Assembly: GCF_003313385.1 (NCBI RefSeq)
Contig: NZ_QMHN01000005.1
Coordinates: 34,643-98,642, forward strand
DNA from: Pedobacter chitinilyticus
Lineage (GTDB): Bacteria; Bacteroidota; Bacteroidia; Sphingobacteriales; Sphingobacteriaceae
Direction of reading: 5' to 3'
DNA: 64,000 nucleotides
The notes under the pieces are model-generated. The model was not told the origin of the DNA. It saw nothing but the letters and a program-made list of their open reading frames with translations, and did no database searches. Each line of letters starts with the position of its first letter. Position 1 is the first letter of the stretch. The translations under genes were made by a program, and so were the position numbers. Positions 8,412-16,410 of the stretch are shown here, one piece after another.

Positions 8412-9086
8412 TTATTTCAATAAGTCTGGCCTGCGTTGTTGTGTACGCTTTAAAGCTTCCTCGTGTCGCCACTCAGCAATTTTAGCCTCATGGCCACTCA
8501 ATAGTACATCTGGTACTTTGTGCCCTCGCCATTCGGCTGGTCTTGTATAAATTGGGGAGTCTAGTAATTCACCCTGAAAGCTGTCTGACAAAGCAGAAGT
8601 TTCATCATTGAGCACTCCTGGAATTAAACGGGTGACTGCATCTACCAGTACAGCTGCAGGTAACTCTCCACCAGAGAGCACATAATCGCCAATGGAAATT
8701 TCTCTGGTGACATAAATATCACGGATACGTTGGTCTATTCCTTTGTAGTGGCCACATAAGATGATGATATTTCCTTTAATGGAAAGTTCGTTGGCAATAG
8801 TTTGGTTCAATGTTTCGCCATCAGGGCTCATGAAAATAATCTCGTCGTACGACCTTTCTCCCTGCAATTTTTCTATACAATTAGCAAAAGGCTCAATACT
8901 CATGACCATACCGCTCCCACCACCATAAGGATAATCGTCAACACTTTTTTGTTTATTGGTGGCATAGTCCCTTAGGTTGTGCACTACAATTTCGGCAATT
9001 CCCTTCTTTTGTGCTCTCTGTAAAATGGAATGAGCAAAAGGGCTGGTTAACAAATCGGGAAGTACAGAAATGATATCAAAACGCAT
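8412..9086 (-). CDS. trmD: tRNA (guanine-N1-)-methyltransferase
   Basis: 224 residues. It has MRFDIISVLPDLL, YPYGGGSGMVM, the SPOUT-knot region ILCGHYKGIDQRI, and YVLSGGELPAAVLVDAVTRL followed by IPGVL. TrmD makes m1G37 in tRNAs and prevents +1 frameshifting. Length is close to the usual 225-255. It is normally directly downstream of rimM; here 4 kb with an opposite-strand lyase gene and a lipoprotein gene separate the two. A minus-strand TATATTTG (9091-9098) sits only 4 bp before the ATG, so if it acts as a -7 element the message would be nearly leaderless; no -33 element is evident. Confidence 0.97.
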   Translation of the reverse strand: MRFDIISVLPDLLTSPFAHSILQRAQKKGIAEIVVHNLRDYATNKQKSVDDYPYGGGSGMVMSIEPFANCIEKLQGERSYDEIIFMSPDGETLNQTIANELSIKGNIIILCGHYKGIDQRIRDIYVTREISIGDYVLSGGELPAAVLVDAVTRLIPGVLNDETSALSDSFQGELLDSPIYTRPAEWRGHKVPDVLLSGHEAKIAEWRHEEALKRTQQRRPDLLK

Positions 9087-9159
9087 AGCGCAAATATAAG
9101 GCTTTGTTTGCGCTTTGCCCTTACTTAGAAATATTGTAACTACTTCTTTTAAAGAAAAA

Positions 9160-9189
9160 TTTGTTTTTACCTTAAAGTAATTATATTTG
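9160..9189 (+). promoter_or_regulatory. Candidate Bacteroidota promoter for the PL6 lyase gene
   Basis: TTTG (9160-9163), an 18-bp spacer, then TATATTTG (9182-9189). This matches the -33/-7 pattern of the phylum with a slightly short spacer. The -7 box overlaps the first palindrome described at 9186-9214. Confidence 0.55.
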
Positions 9190-9214
9190 GTTAACCAAAA
9201 ATTGGTAGACCAAA
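9186..9214. promoter_or_regulatory. Tandem TTGGTnnACCAA operator-like palindromes
   Basis: TTTGGTTAACCAAA (9186-9199) is a perfect 14-bp palindrome. ATTGGTAGACCAAA (9201-9214) repeats its TTGGTnnACCAA core 15 bp further on. The outer arms TATATTTGGT/ACCAAATATA (9182-9191, 9209-9218) make the whole block a larger dyad. It lies over the presumed -7 box and start site, 10 bp before the ATG at 9224, which fits a repressor site. GntR-family regulators such as FadR and LldR bind similar TGGTnnACCA-like sites; the regulator here is unknown. Confidence 0.6.
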
Positions 9215-9223
9215 TATAAACTG

Positions 9224-12200
9224 ATGAAACTAGCTATTTATTATGTAGTGGCACTAGTGCTGTTACAATTTTCTTTGATGGCGCAAACTGCTGTGAAAAC
9301 TTCGTTTGAAGCACCTACATATATTACTGGCAATGTTAATTCCCAAAACCTTTGGGCTGTCGCAAGTGGCAACGCTTCAATTAGCAATGCAAAATCAAAA
9401 ACAGGAAGTAGTGCTTTGAGCTTTAACAATAGTAACAGTGCCTTGGCTGTTAACTTTATACCATATAGTGGTACGGTAACTGGCATTAGAGATATTTTTT
9501 ATACAGATATGTGGATCAATCCTGTGGCTTTTGCTACGAAGGGCATTTATTTAACGGCGTATGATCAGTATGGCGGAAGTTTGAAGCGGATTTATATCGT
9601 AGAATTCACTTTAGACAATAAGATAAAAGTTTCTAATGGTGGGACACAAGTGGAAGTAGGGACTTGGACTACTAACCAATGGACAAGAATTTCAATTAGG
9701 ACAGATCTCACTGCTGAAAAATTTAAAATAGCGATAAATGGGGTGTTGAATGCTGCTGATTTTGCAATGAGAGAGGCCTACGTGCCAACGGCAAGTTCAG
9801 GAAGGGCTGCAACTTATAAAGAGTTCCATTCTCTTCGGATTAATCATACTACGGATACACAGCTAGCAAGTTCCGATTTTACAATCGATGATCTTTATAT
9901 CGGTAAAAGCCCAATTCCAGATGTTTCTTTTTTACCATCTTCTACCGCTAGAATAATCAATATTGAACAGCCTAGCTACGGAAGTATTTCTCTAAACCCA
10001 TCACAAGCTAGTTATCAGATTAATGATCAAGTTACCGCAACTTTAACCTTGCCACAAGGCTACAAAAACGATGGTTGGACAGGAGACTTGGCAGGAACAG
10101 AATTGAGTAAGACTTTTAATATTACTAATAACATGGTTATTGGGGCCAATGTGGTGATAGACAATACGGCACCGCCAGCGGAATATGTAGTCACGGTAAC
10201 ACAACCTTCAAACGGCTTGATTACCCTATCGCCAGCACCTACTAATGGCAAATATTCCAGTGAAACTGCTGTGACAGCAACTATTGCGGTAGAGTCTTGC
10301 TATCAATTTAATGGTTGGACGGGGGGCTTAAGCGGTACACAATTTTCAAAAACATTTACTGTAAATTCAGATCTGTCCATTGGTGCAAATGTCGCCATCA
10401 ACACCACCCCTGGTGTGGTTAGAAATGTGGCCTCTGTGGCTGAATTTAAAACGGCATTATTGCAAATGAATCCTGGGGATGTTATTGTAGTGGAAGATGG
10501 GAGTTATGATTTAAGCAGCTTAACCATCAATCGATCGGCTTGTCCAAACCGACCTATTGTGATTAAAGCAAGAAATCAGGGACAAGCCATTTTGAATGGG
10601 GCAACGGCATTGGTTTTAGATGGTTTGCAATATGTAACGCTTCAAGGTTTCTCATTTAAAAGTGCTAATGTGGGTACGGGTATTAAGATGTTAAATTGTA
10701 GCAGGGTAAGGATTACGAGAAATAGCTTTACTTTGGACGAAACTAATATTTCCTCTTGCAATTGGTTGTATATTGGTGATACTTTTGCGAGCACGGCACC
10801 ATTAAAATCTGGACACAACCGCATCGATTATAATTTGTTTGAAGGCAAAACCAAATCTGGGAAATTTATTTTATTGGATGGAAATATTAACCAGCAGACA
10901 CAATATGACACCATTAGTTATAACATCTTTAGGAACAATGGGCCTCGTGAGGAAAATGAAAAGGAAACCATTAGAATTGGAGTAAGTACACTTTCTCAAA
11001 GCAATGGTTACACTTTGGTGGAGTATAACCTCTTTGAAGATTGTGATGGGGATCCAGAAATAGTTTCGGTAAAGTCTTTCGCAAACACGGTTAGATTCAA
11101 TACTTTTCGAAGATGTTTGGGTACGGTTTGTTTGCGCCAAGGGAACAATAGTGTTGTAGAAGGGAATTACTTTTTTGGAGAAGGTAAAACAGCTGTTTAT
11201 ACCAACGAAAATGGCAACTCGAGTATTATTGGTTGCGGAGGGGTAAGGGTTTACGGGAAAAACCACAAAATCTTTAACAATTATTTCTCAGGCTTAACAG
11301 GAAGTATTTTTGATGCAGCGGTAACCATTACCAATGGCGATGCGTACAATGTAGAAAATCCAACAGATTTGGCGAAGCACTATGTTCCTGAAAATGTAGA
11401 AGTGGTGTTTAATACCTTCGTAAATAATAAATCCAACATCGAAATAGGCTATAAGTACGATAAAGCTCCTATAAATTGCCTTATTGCGAATAACATTGTG
11501 AAAGAAAATGCTACGCAGATTGTGAAAGCTTATAGTCCGGAGGCTTTGGCTGGGGTTAGCTTTAATAATAATATTATGTACGCCACTAATGCCGCAAGTA
11601 TCGGGATTTCTGTACCTGCATCACAAATCAAAAATATAGATCCTTTGTTAGAGCAACCTGTTTGTAACGGAGCTGGTTGCGAGCTGAAAAAAGCTTATGA
11701 AGTGCTCAGATTAAGTACAGCTAGCCCAGCGATTAATGCCTCCGTAGGAACTTTTAGTTATGTGCTTTCGGATTATGAAAAGCAAAATCGTATTGGTGCA
11801 GCGGATATTGGCGCTGATGAGTATGATAGAAATAATGCGATTGCGATTAGTGCTCTCGATGGAAGTAATGTAGGGCCTAATGCCACCTCTTTTGATTATA
11901 GTTATTTTACGGTACTGCCTATAAAGCTGGTTTCTTTTAATGCTTTCTATAACAAACAACAAGTGGATGTTAGATGGTCAGTAGCCATGCAAGAGAAAGT
12001 GCAACGATATGAAATAGAATGGCGCACAGATTTCTCAGACTTTAAAAAGATTGCCGAAACGAAAGCCGTAGATGGAAAGCTGAACTACACAGCTAATCAT
12101 TTGACTCCTGAAGTTGGACACAATTATTATCGTCTTAAAACGGTAGATGAAGATGGAGCAACTGCATTTTTCGAAGAAAAAGTGGTGAATGTTTTTGCCA

Positions 12201-12448
12201 ACTCATCGGTGAAAATTTATCCCAACCCTGCTACGAAGGAATTTAAACTAGACTTTGGTTACACGCCTTCAAAATCTGTCAAGCTTAAGTTGGTAAATTC
12301 AATAGGTAAAAATGTTTTGGAAATGGTCATGGCCCCAGCGTCTTCATATCAAGTGCCAATTAGTAACTTGGTCAAGGGAATATATTTTGTGCAAATTATA
12401 GAAGAAGGTAAGCAACCCGTTTCATTGCCAATCGTTATTAATCCTTGA
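9224..12448 (+). CDS. Secreted PL6-family polysaccharide lyase with T9SS sorting domain
   Basis: 1074 residues. Order: signal peptide (1-20, ending LMAQ); LamG-like jelly-roll region (about 25-230); two repeats of roughly 70 residues with GWTGDLAGT and GWTGGLSGT (about 245-315 and 322-395) like the bacterial repeat domain of surface proteins; a parallel beta-helix (about 400-870); a pre-CTD region; and a type IX secretion C-terminal domain starting KIYPNPATKEF. In the helix Glu612, Lys617 (DPEIVSVKS) and Arg638 (CLRQGN) keep the spacing of Glu245, Lys250 and Arg271 of chondroitinase B, pointing to PL6, whose members cleave alginate or dermatan/chondroitin sulfate. The family motif usually reads LRHGN, here LRQGN. 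The gene interrupts the ribosomal cluster on the opposite strand. Exact substrate unknown; alginate is my first guess. Confidence 0.88.
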   Translation: MKLAIYYVVALVLLQFSLMAQTAVKTSFEAPTYITGNVNSQNLWAVASGNASISNAKSKTGSSALSFNNSNSALAVNFIPYSGTVTGIRDIFYTDMWINPVAFATKGIYLTAYDQYGGSLKRIYIVEFTLDNKIKVSNGGTQVEVGTWTTNQWTRISIRTDLTAEKFKIAINGVLNAADFAMREAYVPTASSGRAATYKEFHSLRINHTTDTQLASSDFTIDDLYIGKSPIPDVSFLPSSTARIINIEQPSYGSISLNPSQASYQINDQVTATLTLPQGYKNDGWTGDLAGTELSKTFNITNNMVIGANVVIDNTAPPAEYVVTVTQPSNGLITLSPAPTNGKYSSETAVTATIAVESCYQFNGWTGGLSGTQFSKTFTVNSDLSIGANVAINTTPGVVRNVASVAEFKTALLQMNPGDVIVVEDGSYDLSSLTINRSACPNRPIVIKARNQGQAILNGATALVLDGLQYVTLQGFSFKSANVGTGIKMLNCSRVRITRNSFTLDETNISSCNWLYIGDTFASTAPLKSGHNRIDYNLFEGKTKSGKFILLDGNINQQTQYDTISYNIFRNNGPREENEKETIRIGVSTLSQSNGYTLVEYNLFEDCDGDPEIVSVKSFANTVRFNTFRRCLGTVCLRQGNNSVVEGNYFFGEGKTAVYTNENGNSSIIGCGGVRVYGKNHKIFNNYFSGLTGSIFDAAVTITNGDAYNVENPTDLAKHYVPENVEVVFNTFVNNKSNIEIGYKYDKAPINCLIANNIVKENATQIVKAYSPEALAGVSFNNNIMYATNAASIGISVPASQIKNIDPLLEQPVCNGAGCELKKAYEVLRLSTASPAINASVGTFSYVLSDYEKQNRIGAADIGADEYDRNNAIAISALDGSNVGPNATSFDYSYFTVLPIKLVSFNAFYNKQQVDVRWSVAMQEKVQRYEIEWRTDFSDFKKIAETKAVDGKLNYTANHLTPEVGHNYYRLKTVDEDGATAFFEEKVVNVFANSSVKIYPNPATKEFKLDFGYTPSKSVKLKLVNSIGKNVLEMVMAPASSYQVPISNLVKGIYFVQIIEEGKQPVSLPIVINP

Positions 12449-12450
12449 TT

Positions 12451-13089
12451 TTAGGTCGTCCACTGGTCGTGTATAACCGCTACAAGGTAATAATTGCTTT
12501 GGTACTGTTTAAAAACTAAGCGCAGGCTAGTCCAATCCATGCCGCTATATTTTTTGTCGAAGCCACTAAAGTGATATTCGATAAAAGGATGTTTGGGGAA
12601 AATCTCGTTGAGGTTGTTTAAAGAGTTGCCTTTGCCAATGATTTGATCGTAGCCAATCTTTTCTGCGTGAAGATAATCGGCATTATAGACAAAATTTTCT
12701 AGGTATTGTTGGGCAGTTAATCTAATTACGTCGCCACTCCCGTCGTAATTTCCCCATATCACAGAAACTTTTTCTTCAACCAGTTTTAAAAACGAGGCTT
12801 TTGACACTTTTTTTGCCGTTTTGGTATCGATAAAACCATACGGAGAAAAGACTACTCCTTCGGTTGGATGAAAATACGAAGCGAACGCAGTATAATCTTT
12901 TGTCTTTAGCGTGGTGAGGATTTCGGTAGCGATGGTAGTCAATGTGCCTTCATCAGCTACGCTGTCCACTGCGTTAACTGTTTTGCCGCTATCCGATGAA
13001 AGAGATGAATCGGCAGATTTATCTGTACGATTACAACTAACCATAATTAGTGCTAGTACGCCAAGCCATAAGAAACCTAATTGCTTCAT
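12451..13089 (-). CDS. Hypothetical lipoprotein, NTF2-like fold suspected
   Basis: I chose the ATG at 13087-13089 because it gives a clean lipoprotein signal peptide, MKQLGFLWLGVLALIMVSC. An in-frame TTG at 13128 directly after the rimM stop would add 13 residues with no such signal. The product has 212 residues: Ser/Asp-rich linker after the Cys, then a compact domain with ILTTLKTKDYTAFASYFHP and ending VAVIHDQWTT. The short helix followed by a curved beta sheet recalls NTF2/SnoaL-like proteins, but I do not recognise a named family and assign no function. It follows rimM by 39 bp on the same strand and ends 2 bp from the convergent lyase stop codon, with no terminator between. Confidence 0.75.
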   Translation of the reverse strand: MKQLGFLWLGVLALIMVSCNRTDKSADSSLSSDSGKTVNAVDSVADEGTLTTIATEILTTLKTKDYTAFASYFHPTEGVVFSPYGFIDTKTAKKVSKASFLKLVEEKVSVIWGNYDGSGDVIRLTAQQYLENFVYNADYLHAEKIGYDQIIGKGNSLNNLNEIFPKHPFIEYHFSGFDKKYSGMDWTSLRLVFKQYQSNYYLVAVIHDQWTT

Positions 13090-13128
13090 AAGTATAAAAC
13101 TTAAGGCCAGCGGGTTTTGTTTTGCCAA

Positions 13129-13656
13129 TTATGGATTTAAGTAAATATCCAATAGCCCCTCTGGTAAATCTAAGGTAAGAATATTTTCCTCATCATCTAT
13201 TTCTACAATAAAGTCTTCATTTAAAGGAAAAAGAATTTCCTTATTCTGATAATTTACCGTAGCTACAAATTGTTGAGGGTATTCATTTACTTCTATGATT
13301 TCACCAAGTTCGCCCAAAGTTTCGTCTACAGCAATAAAACCTTTTAAATCGGTGTAGTAAAATTCGTCGTCTTCACGTTCTGGCTTTTTACTCAAAGGCA
13401 AATACGCTTTTTTCTTTACCAAAGGCTGCGCCTTATCCACGTGGTCAACATCATCAAAATAAAAAAGGCCAGTGCTGTTTTCGTATAGTTTGTGACTGGC
13501 AACAAAAAAAGGTACCATTTTTCCGTTCAGTTCTAAGAATATGACGTCAAGATCTAAATCTTGGTAGTCCTCAAACTCAAAATAAAGCTGAAGCTCACCT
13601 TTTAAACCTTTGGTTTTGGTAATGTATCCAATATAAAATGATTCTTCTTTTGTCAT
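13129..13656 (-). CDS. rimM: 16S rRNA-processing protein RimM
   Basis: 175 residues. The N-terminal domain starts FYIGYITKTKGLKGELQLYF, the usual RimM opening. A PRC-barrel C-terminal half contains GLFYFDDVD, YTDLKGFIAV and ILTLDLPEGLLDIYLN. RimM binds S19 and helps 30S head maturation. It sits downstream of rpsP on the same strand as in the classic cluster, but a strong hairpin with T tracts (13764-13801) stands between the two genes, so expression may be partly independent. It is no longer directly linked to trmD. Confidence 0.95.
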   Translation of the reverse strand: MTKEESFYIGYITKTKGLKGELQLYFEFEDYQDLDLDVIFLELNGKMVPFFVASHKLYENSTGLFYFDDVDHVDKAQPLVKKKAYLPLSKKPEREDDEFYYTDLKGFIAVDETLGELGEIIEVNEYPQQFVATVNYQNKEILFPLNEDFIVEIDDEENILTLDLPEGLLDIYLNP

Positions 13657-13671
13657 ATGTCTTGCATTTTG

Positions 13672-13755
13672 TCATTCTGAATGTTAGCGAAGAATCTGTG
13701 CGTTAAATGTTGAACGGAACAGAATCCCCCTACCTCGGAATGATAGCTGATTGGG
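13672..13755. repeat. Degenerate inverted-repeat intergenic element
   Basis: TCATTCTGAATGTTAGCGAA near 13673 and a roughly complementary CAGAATCCCCC...CCTCGGAATGATA near 13720-13745 resemble the arms of the TCATTCTGAGCG/AAGAATCT palindromic elements that I recall from Pedobacter-like genomes. The match is imperfect and no second copy lies in this window. Confidence 0.4.
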
Positions 13756-13763
13756 TGGATATA

Positions 13764-13801
13764 AAAATAGCGTTCCGATTTTGGCGGAACGCTATTTTTT
13801 G
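13764..13801 (-). terminator. Strong dyad terminator between rpsP and rimM
   Basis: AAAATAGCGTTCCG-attttgg-CGGAACGCTATTTTTT is a perfect stem with T runs on either strand, 13 bp after the rpsP stop codon. It should end or attenuate rpsP transcription before rimM. Confidence 0.9.
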
Positions 13802-13813
13802 AAGTAAAGTTAA

Positions 13814-14383
13814 TTATTCAGCTTTATCTTCTGCTTGAGTTTCTTCAGCAGGAGCTTCTGTTGCTGCTTCAGCTTCTACAACTGGAGCTTCTTCAGTAGC
13901 CTCTTCTGCAACTTCTTCCGCTACAGGAGCGTTTTTAGCTGCAATGGCTGCCGCTCTTTCTTCATTTTTCTTAGCTTCTGCTGCTAAGGCTGCTTTACGA
14001 GCTTCAGCTTTACCACTAGCTAAACCTTCAGTTTTGCCAGCAATTTTACCTGCTTTACCCTCTAACCAAGTAGCAAATTTAGCATCTGCTTGTTCTTGAG
14101 TTAAAGCACCTTTTTTAATACCACCTTCTAAGTGTTTTTTGTAAAGAACACCTTTGTAAGAAAGGATAGCACGAGCTGTATCAGTAGGTTCAGCACCATT
14201 AAGTACCCATTTTACAGCTTTGTCGAAGTTAAGTTCGATGGTTGCAGGATTGGTGTTTGGGTTATAAGAACCTAAACGCTCAATGAATTTTCCATCTCTT
14301 GGAGCACGCGAATCCGCTACTACCACGTGGTAAAAAGGTTTTCCTTTTTTACCGAATCTTTGCAATCTGATTTTAGTTGCCAT
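13814..14383 (-). CDS. rpsP: 30S ribosomal protein S16 with long acidic/Ala-rich tail
   Basis: 189 residues. The S16 core is residues 1-85 (KIRLQRFGKKGKPFYHVVVADSR would be its start; the first part reads MATKIRLQRFGKKGKPFYHV). It is followed by an extension of about 100 residues rich in Ala, Glu and Lys, ending EEATEEAPVVEAEAA and similar. E. coli S16 has 82 residues; extended forms are usual in Bacteroidota. S16 is an essential 30S assembly protein. The gene heads the rpsP-rimM cluster, has the clearest promoter in the window (14441-14472) and is followed by a strong terminator. Confidence 0.97.
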   Translation of the reverse strand: MATKIRLQRFGKKGKPFYHVVVADSRAPRDGKFIERLGSYNPNTNPATIELNFDKAVKWVLNGAEPTDTARAILSYKGVLYKKHLEGGIKKGALTQEQADAKFATWLEGKAGKIAGKTEGLASGKAEARKAALAAEAKKNEERAAAIAAKNAPVAEEVAEEATEEAPVVEAEAATEAPAEETQAEDKAE

Positions 14384-14440
14384 TCTTTTTAATGATTTAT
14401 GTATTCAACATAGTTCCCGGAACTTCATGTTGCGGGGCTG

Positions 14441-14472
14441 CAAAGGTAAATAAAATGTTAATAACTAGCAAA
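14441..14472 (-). promoter_or_regulatory. Bacteroidota-type promoter of rpsP
   Basis: On the minus strand TTTG (14469-14472), exactly 20 bp, then TACCTTTG (14441-14448): a full match to the TTTG-N19-21-TAnnTTTG consensus of the phylum's primary sigma factor. It implies a leader of about 50 nt before the rpsP ATG. Confidence 0.85.
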
Positions 14473-14532
14473 CTATGCTAAAATTAGATTTTGTTTGTCA
14501 ATATCGGCCTTGCTTTACGGATATTTGAAGAT

Positions 14533-15051
14533 ATGAGAATAGCAATTGATATGGACGAAGTCCTAGCAGATCCGATACATAAATTCATTCAGCTTTATAA
14601 TAGAGATCATCAAGTCCCCTTAGATTTGGTGATAAAACCTGGCACGGAAATCTTCCAAAACGTTCCAGATGAAGTGAACGATAAATGGTTCGATTACATT
14701 AATGAGAAGGGCTTCTTCCGTGATTTACCCGTTATTGATGGAGCAGTAGAAGCAGTAAAAAAGCTACAGCAGCGATATGAGGTTTATATCGTATCCGCCG
14801 CCATGGAATTTAGAAATTCATTGGAGGATAAATTGGACTGGCTTGCAGAACATTTCCCTTTTATAGATTGGAAGCATATCATCTTTTGTGGTGAAAAGAT
14901 TGTCAATGTAGATATTATGATTGATGATAGAATAAAAAACTTTTCGGGTTTTAGCGGGCGTTCGCTTCTTTTTACTTCTCCGCATAACCTTCTAATCACA
15001 GAATACGAGCGGGTTGATAATTGGCAGCAGGTATTGAACAAATTAATGTAG
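14533..15051 (+). CDS. 5'(3')-deoxyribonucleotidase-like HAD phosphatase
   Basis: 172 residues from the ATG at 14533; an in-frame start at 14491 would add 14 poorly conserved residues. The opening IAIDMDEVLADPIHKF has the DxDxV nucleophile motif of the NT5C subfamily. Later EVYIVSAAMEF and IMIDDRIKNF match HAD motifs II and IV. Enzymes of this type remove phosphate from deoxyribonucleoside monophosphates. Length agrees with bacterial members (about 170-190). It is divergent from rpsP and lies 187 bp before the polysaccharide locus; it is probably a housekeeping gene not part of it. The 187-bp gap after it shows no clear element. Confidence 0.85.
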   Translation: MRIAIDMDEVLADPIHKFIQLYNRDHQVPLDLVIKPGTEIFQNVPDEVNDKWFDYINEKGFFRDLPVIDGAVEAVKKLQQRYEVYIVSAAMEFRNSLEDKLDWLAEHFPFIDWKHIIFCGEKIVNVDIMIDDRIKNFSGFSGRSLLFTSPHNLLITEYERVDNWQQVLNKLM

Positions 15052-15238
15052 TTAAAGGGTAACAAAAAGCCGAAACACTTATTTGGTGTTGTGCAGGAGT
15101 TTGCAAGGCTTAGGTAAAATTTGAATGACAGAAGTTCAATAAAAATACTATTTTTGAGGCGTTGCTCATCTACAACTTTTTGATTACAAATAACAGTTTG
15201 TACATGTTTGCACACCATAATTTTACTAAAATATAGAA

Positions 15239-16375
15239 ATGAAAGTTGCGCTTATTACGGGGGTGACCGGCCAGGATGGTGCCTATTTAGCAGAGTTTTT
15301 ATTAAAAAAGGGCTATTTAGTGCACGGTATTAAGAGGCGATCTTCTTTATTTAACACGGATAGAGTTGACCATCTTTATCAAGATCAACATGAAAGTAAT
15401 GTAAGGTTTAAACTTCATTACGGAGACTTAACGGATTCGACAAATCTAATTAGAATCATTCAAGAGACTCAGCCCGACGAAATTTACAATTTAGCGGCAA
15501 TGAGCCACGTACAGGTAAGTTTCGAAATGCCTGAATATACTGCTAATGCTGATGGCATTGGGACCTTAAGATTGTTGGAAGCGATTAGGATACTTGGGCT
15601 GACTAAAAAAACTAAAATCTATCAGGCTTCTACTTCAGAATTGTATGGTTTAGTCCAAGCCGTTCCACAGAGTGAAAGCACTCCGTTCTATCCACGTTCA
15701 CCTTACGCTGTAGCCAAAATCTACGGTTATTGGATTACAGTAAATTATCGCGAAGCTTACGGAATGTTCGCTTGTAATGGGATCTTGTTCAACCATGAAA
15801 GTCCTTTGCGTGGGGAAACCTTTGTAACGCGTAAAATTACCAGAGCGGCTTCAAAAATAGCTTTAGGATTACAAAATTGTTTATACCTTGGAAATCTATC
15901 CGCTCAACGTGATTGGGGGCATGCCAAAGATTATATCGAAGCAATGTGGTTGATCTTGCAACAAGAAAAAGCGGAAGATTACGTTATTGCAACTGGTGTG
16001 ACTACGACCGTTCGTGATTTTGTGCGCATGGCTTTTGCTGAATTAGGCATAACTGTAGAATTTTCAGGTAAAGATGAGCAAGAGAAAGGTGTCATTATTG
16101 ATGTTGACAGTGAAAAAGCAATGGCGCTGGGTTTAAATTTAGAAACCTTAAAACTTGGTAATACAGTAGTAAAAGTTGACCCTAAATATTTTAGACCAAC
16201 CGAAGTGGATTTGTTGCTAGGTGACCCTACTAAAGCAAAAACCCAATTAGGATGGCAACCTAAATATGATTTACAGGCTTTAGTTGAAGATATGATGCAA
16301 GCTGATTTAAACTTAATGAAGAAAGACGAGTATCTGAAACAAGGCGACTACAAGACGCTTAATTATTTTGAATAA
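15239..16375 (+). CDS. gmd: GDP-mannose 4,6-dehydratase
   Basis: 378 residues, typical for Gmd. The NAD-binding ITGVTGQDGAYLAEFLL, KRRSSLFNTDRVDHLY, YNLAAMSHVQVSFE and the YAVAK active-site pair are diagnostic. It converts GDP-mannose to GDP-4-keto-6-deoxymannose, the first step to GDP-L-fucose (partner fcl at 41090-42016 on the other strand) or GDP-rhamnose. It is the first gene of the long plus-strand polysaccharide unit. The only GDP-mannose-forming gene seen in the locus, manC at 34342-35402, is broken, so the substrate must come from elsewhere. Confidence 0.96.
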   Translation: MKVALITGVTGQDGAYLAEFLLKKGYLVHGIKRRSSLFNTDRVDHLYQDQHESNVRFKLHYGDLTDSTNLIRIIQETQPDEIYNLAAMSHVQVSFEMPEYTANADGIGTLRLLEAIRILGLTKKTKIYQASTSELYGLVQAVPQSESTPFYPRSPYAVAKIYGYWITVNYREAYGMFACNGILFNHESPLRGETFVTRKITRAASKIALGLQNCLYLGNLSAQRDWGHAKDYIEAMWLILQQEKAEDYVIATGVTTTVRDFVRMAFAELGITVEFSGKDEQEKGVIIDVDSEKAMALGLNLETLKLGNTVVKVDPKYFRPTEVDLLLGDPTKAKTQLGWQPKYDLQALVEDMMQADLNLMKKDEYLKQGDYKTLNYFE

Positions 16376-16410
16376 TTGGTGTCTTCACAAAAAATAAGAA
16401 TATCATTTTC

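Noticed and set aside
13090..13128. TTG start of the lipoprotein gene directly at the rimM stop
   Set aside because: It would place 13 residues ahead of an otherwise standard lipoprotein signal peptide.
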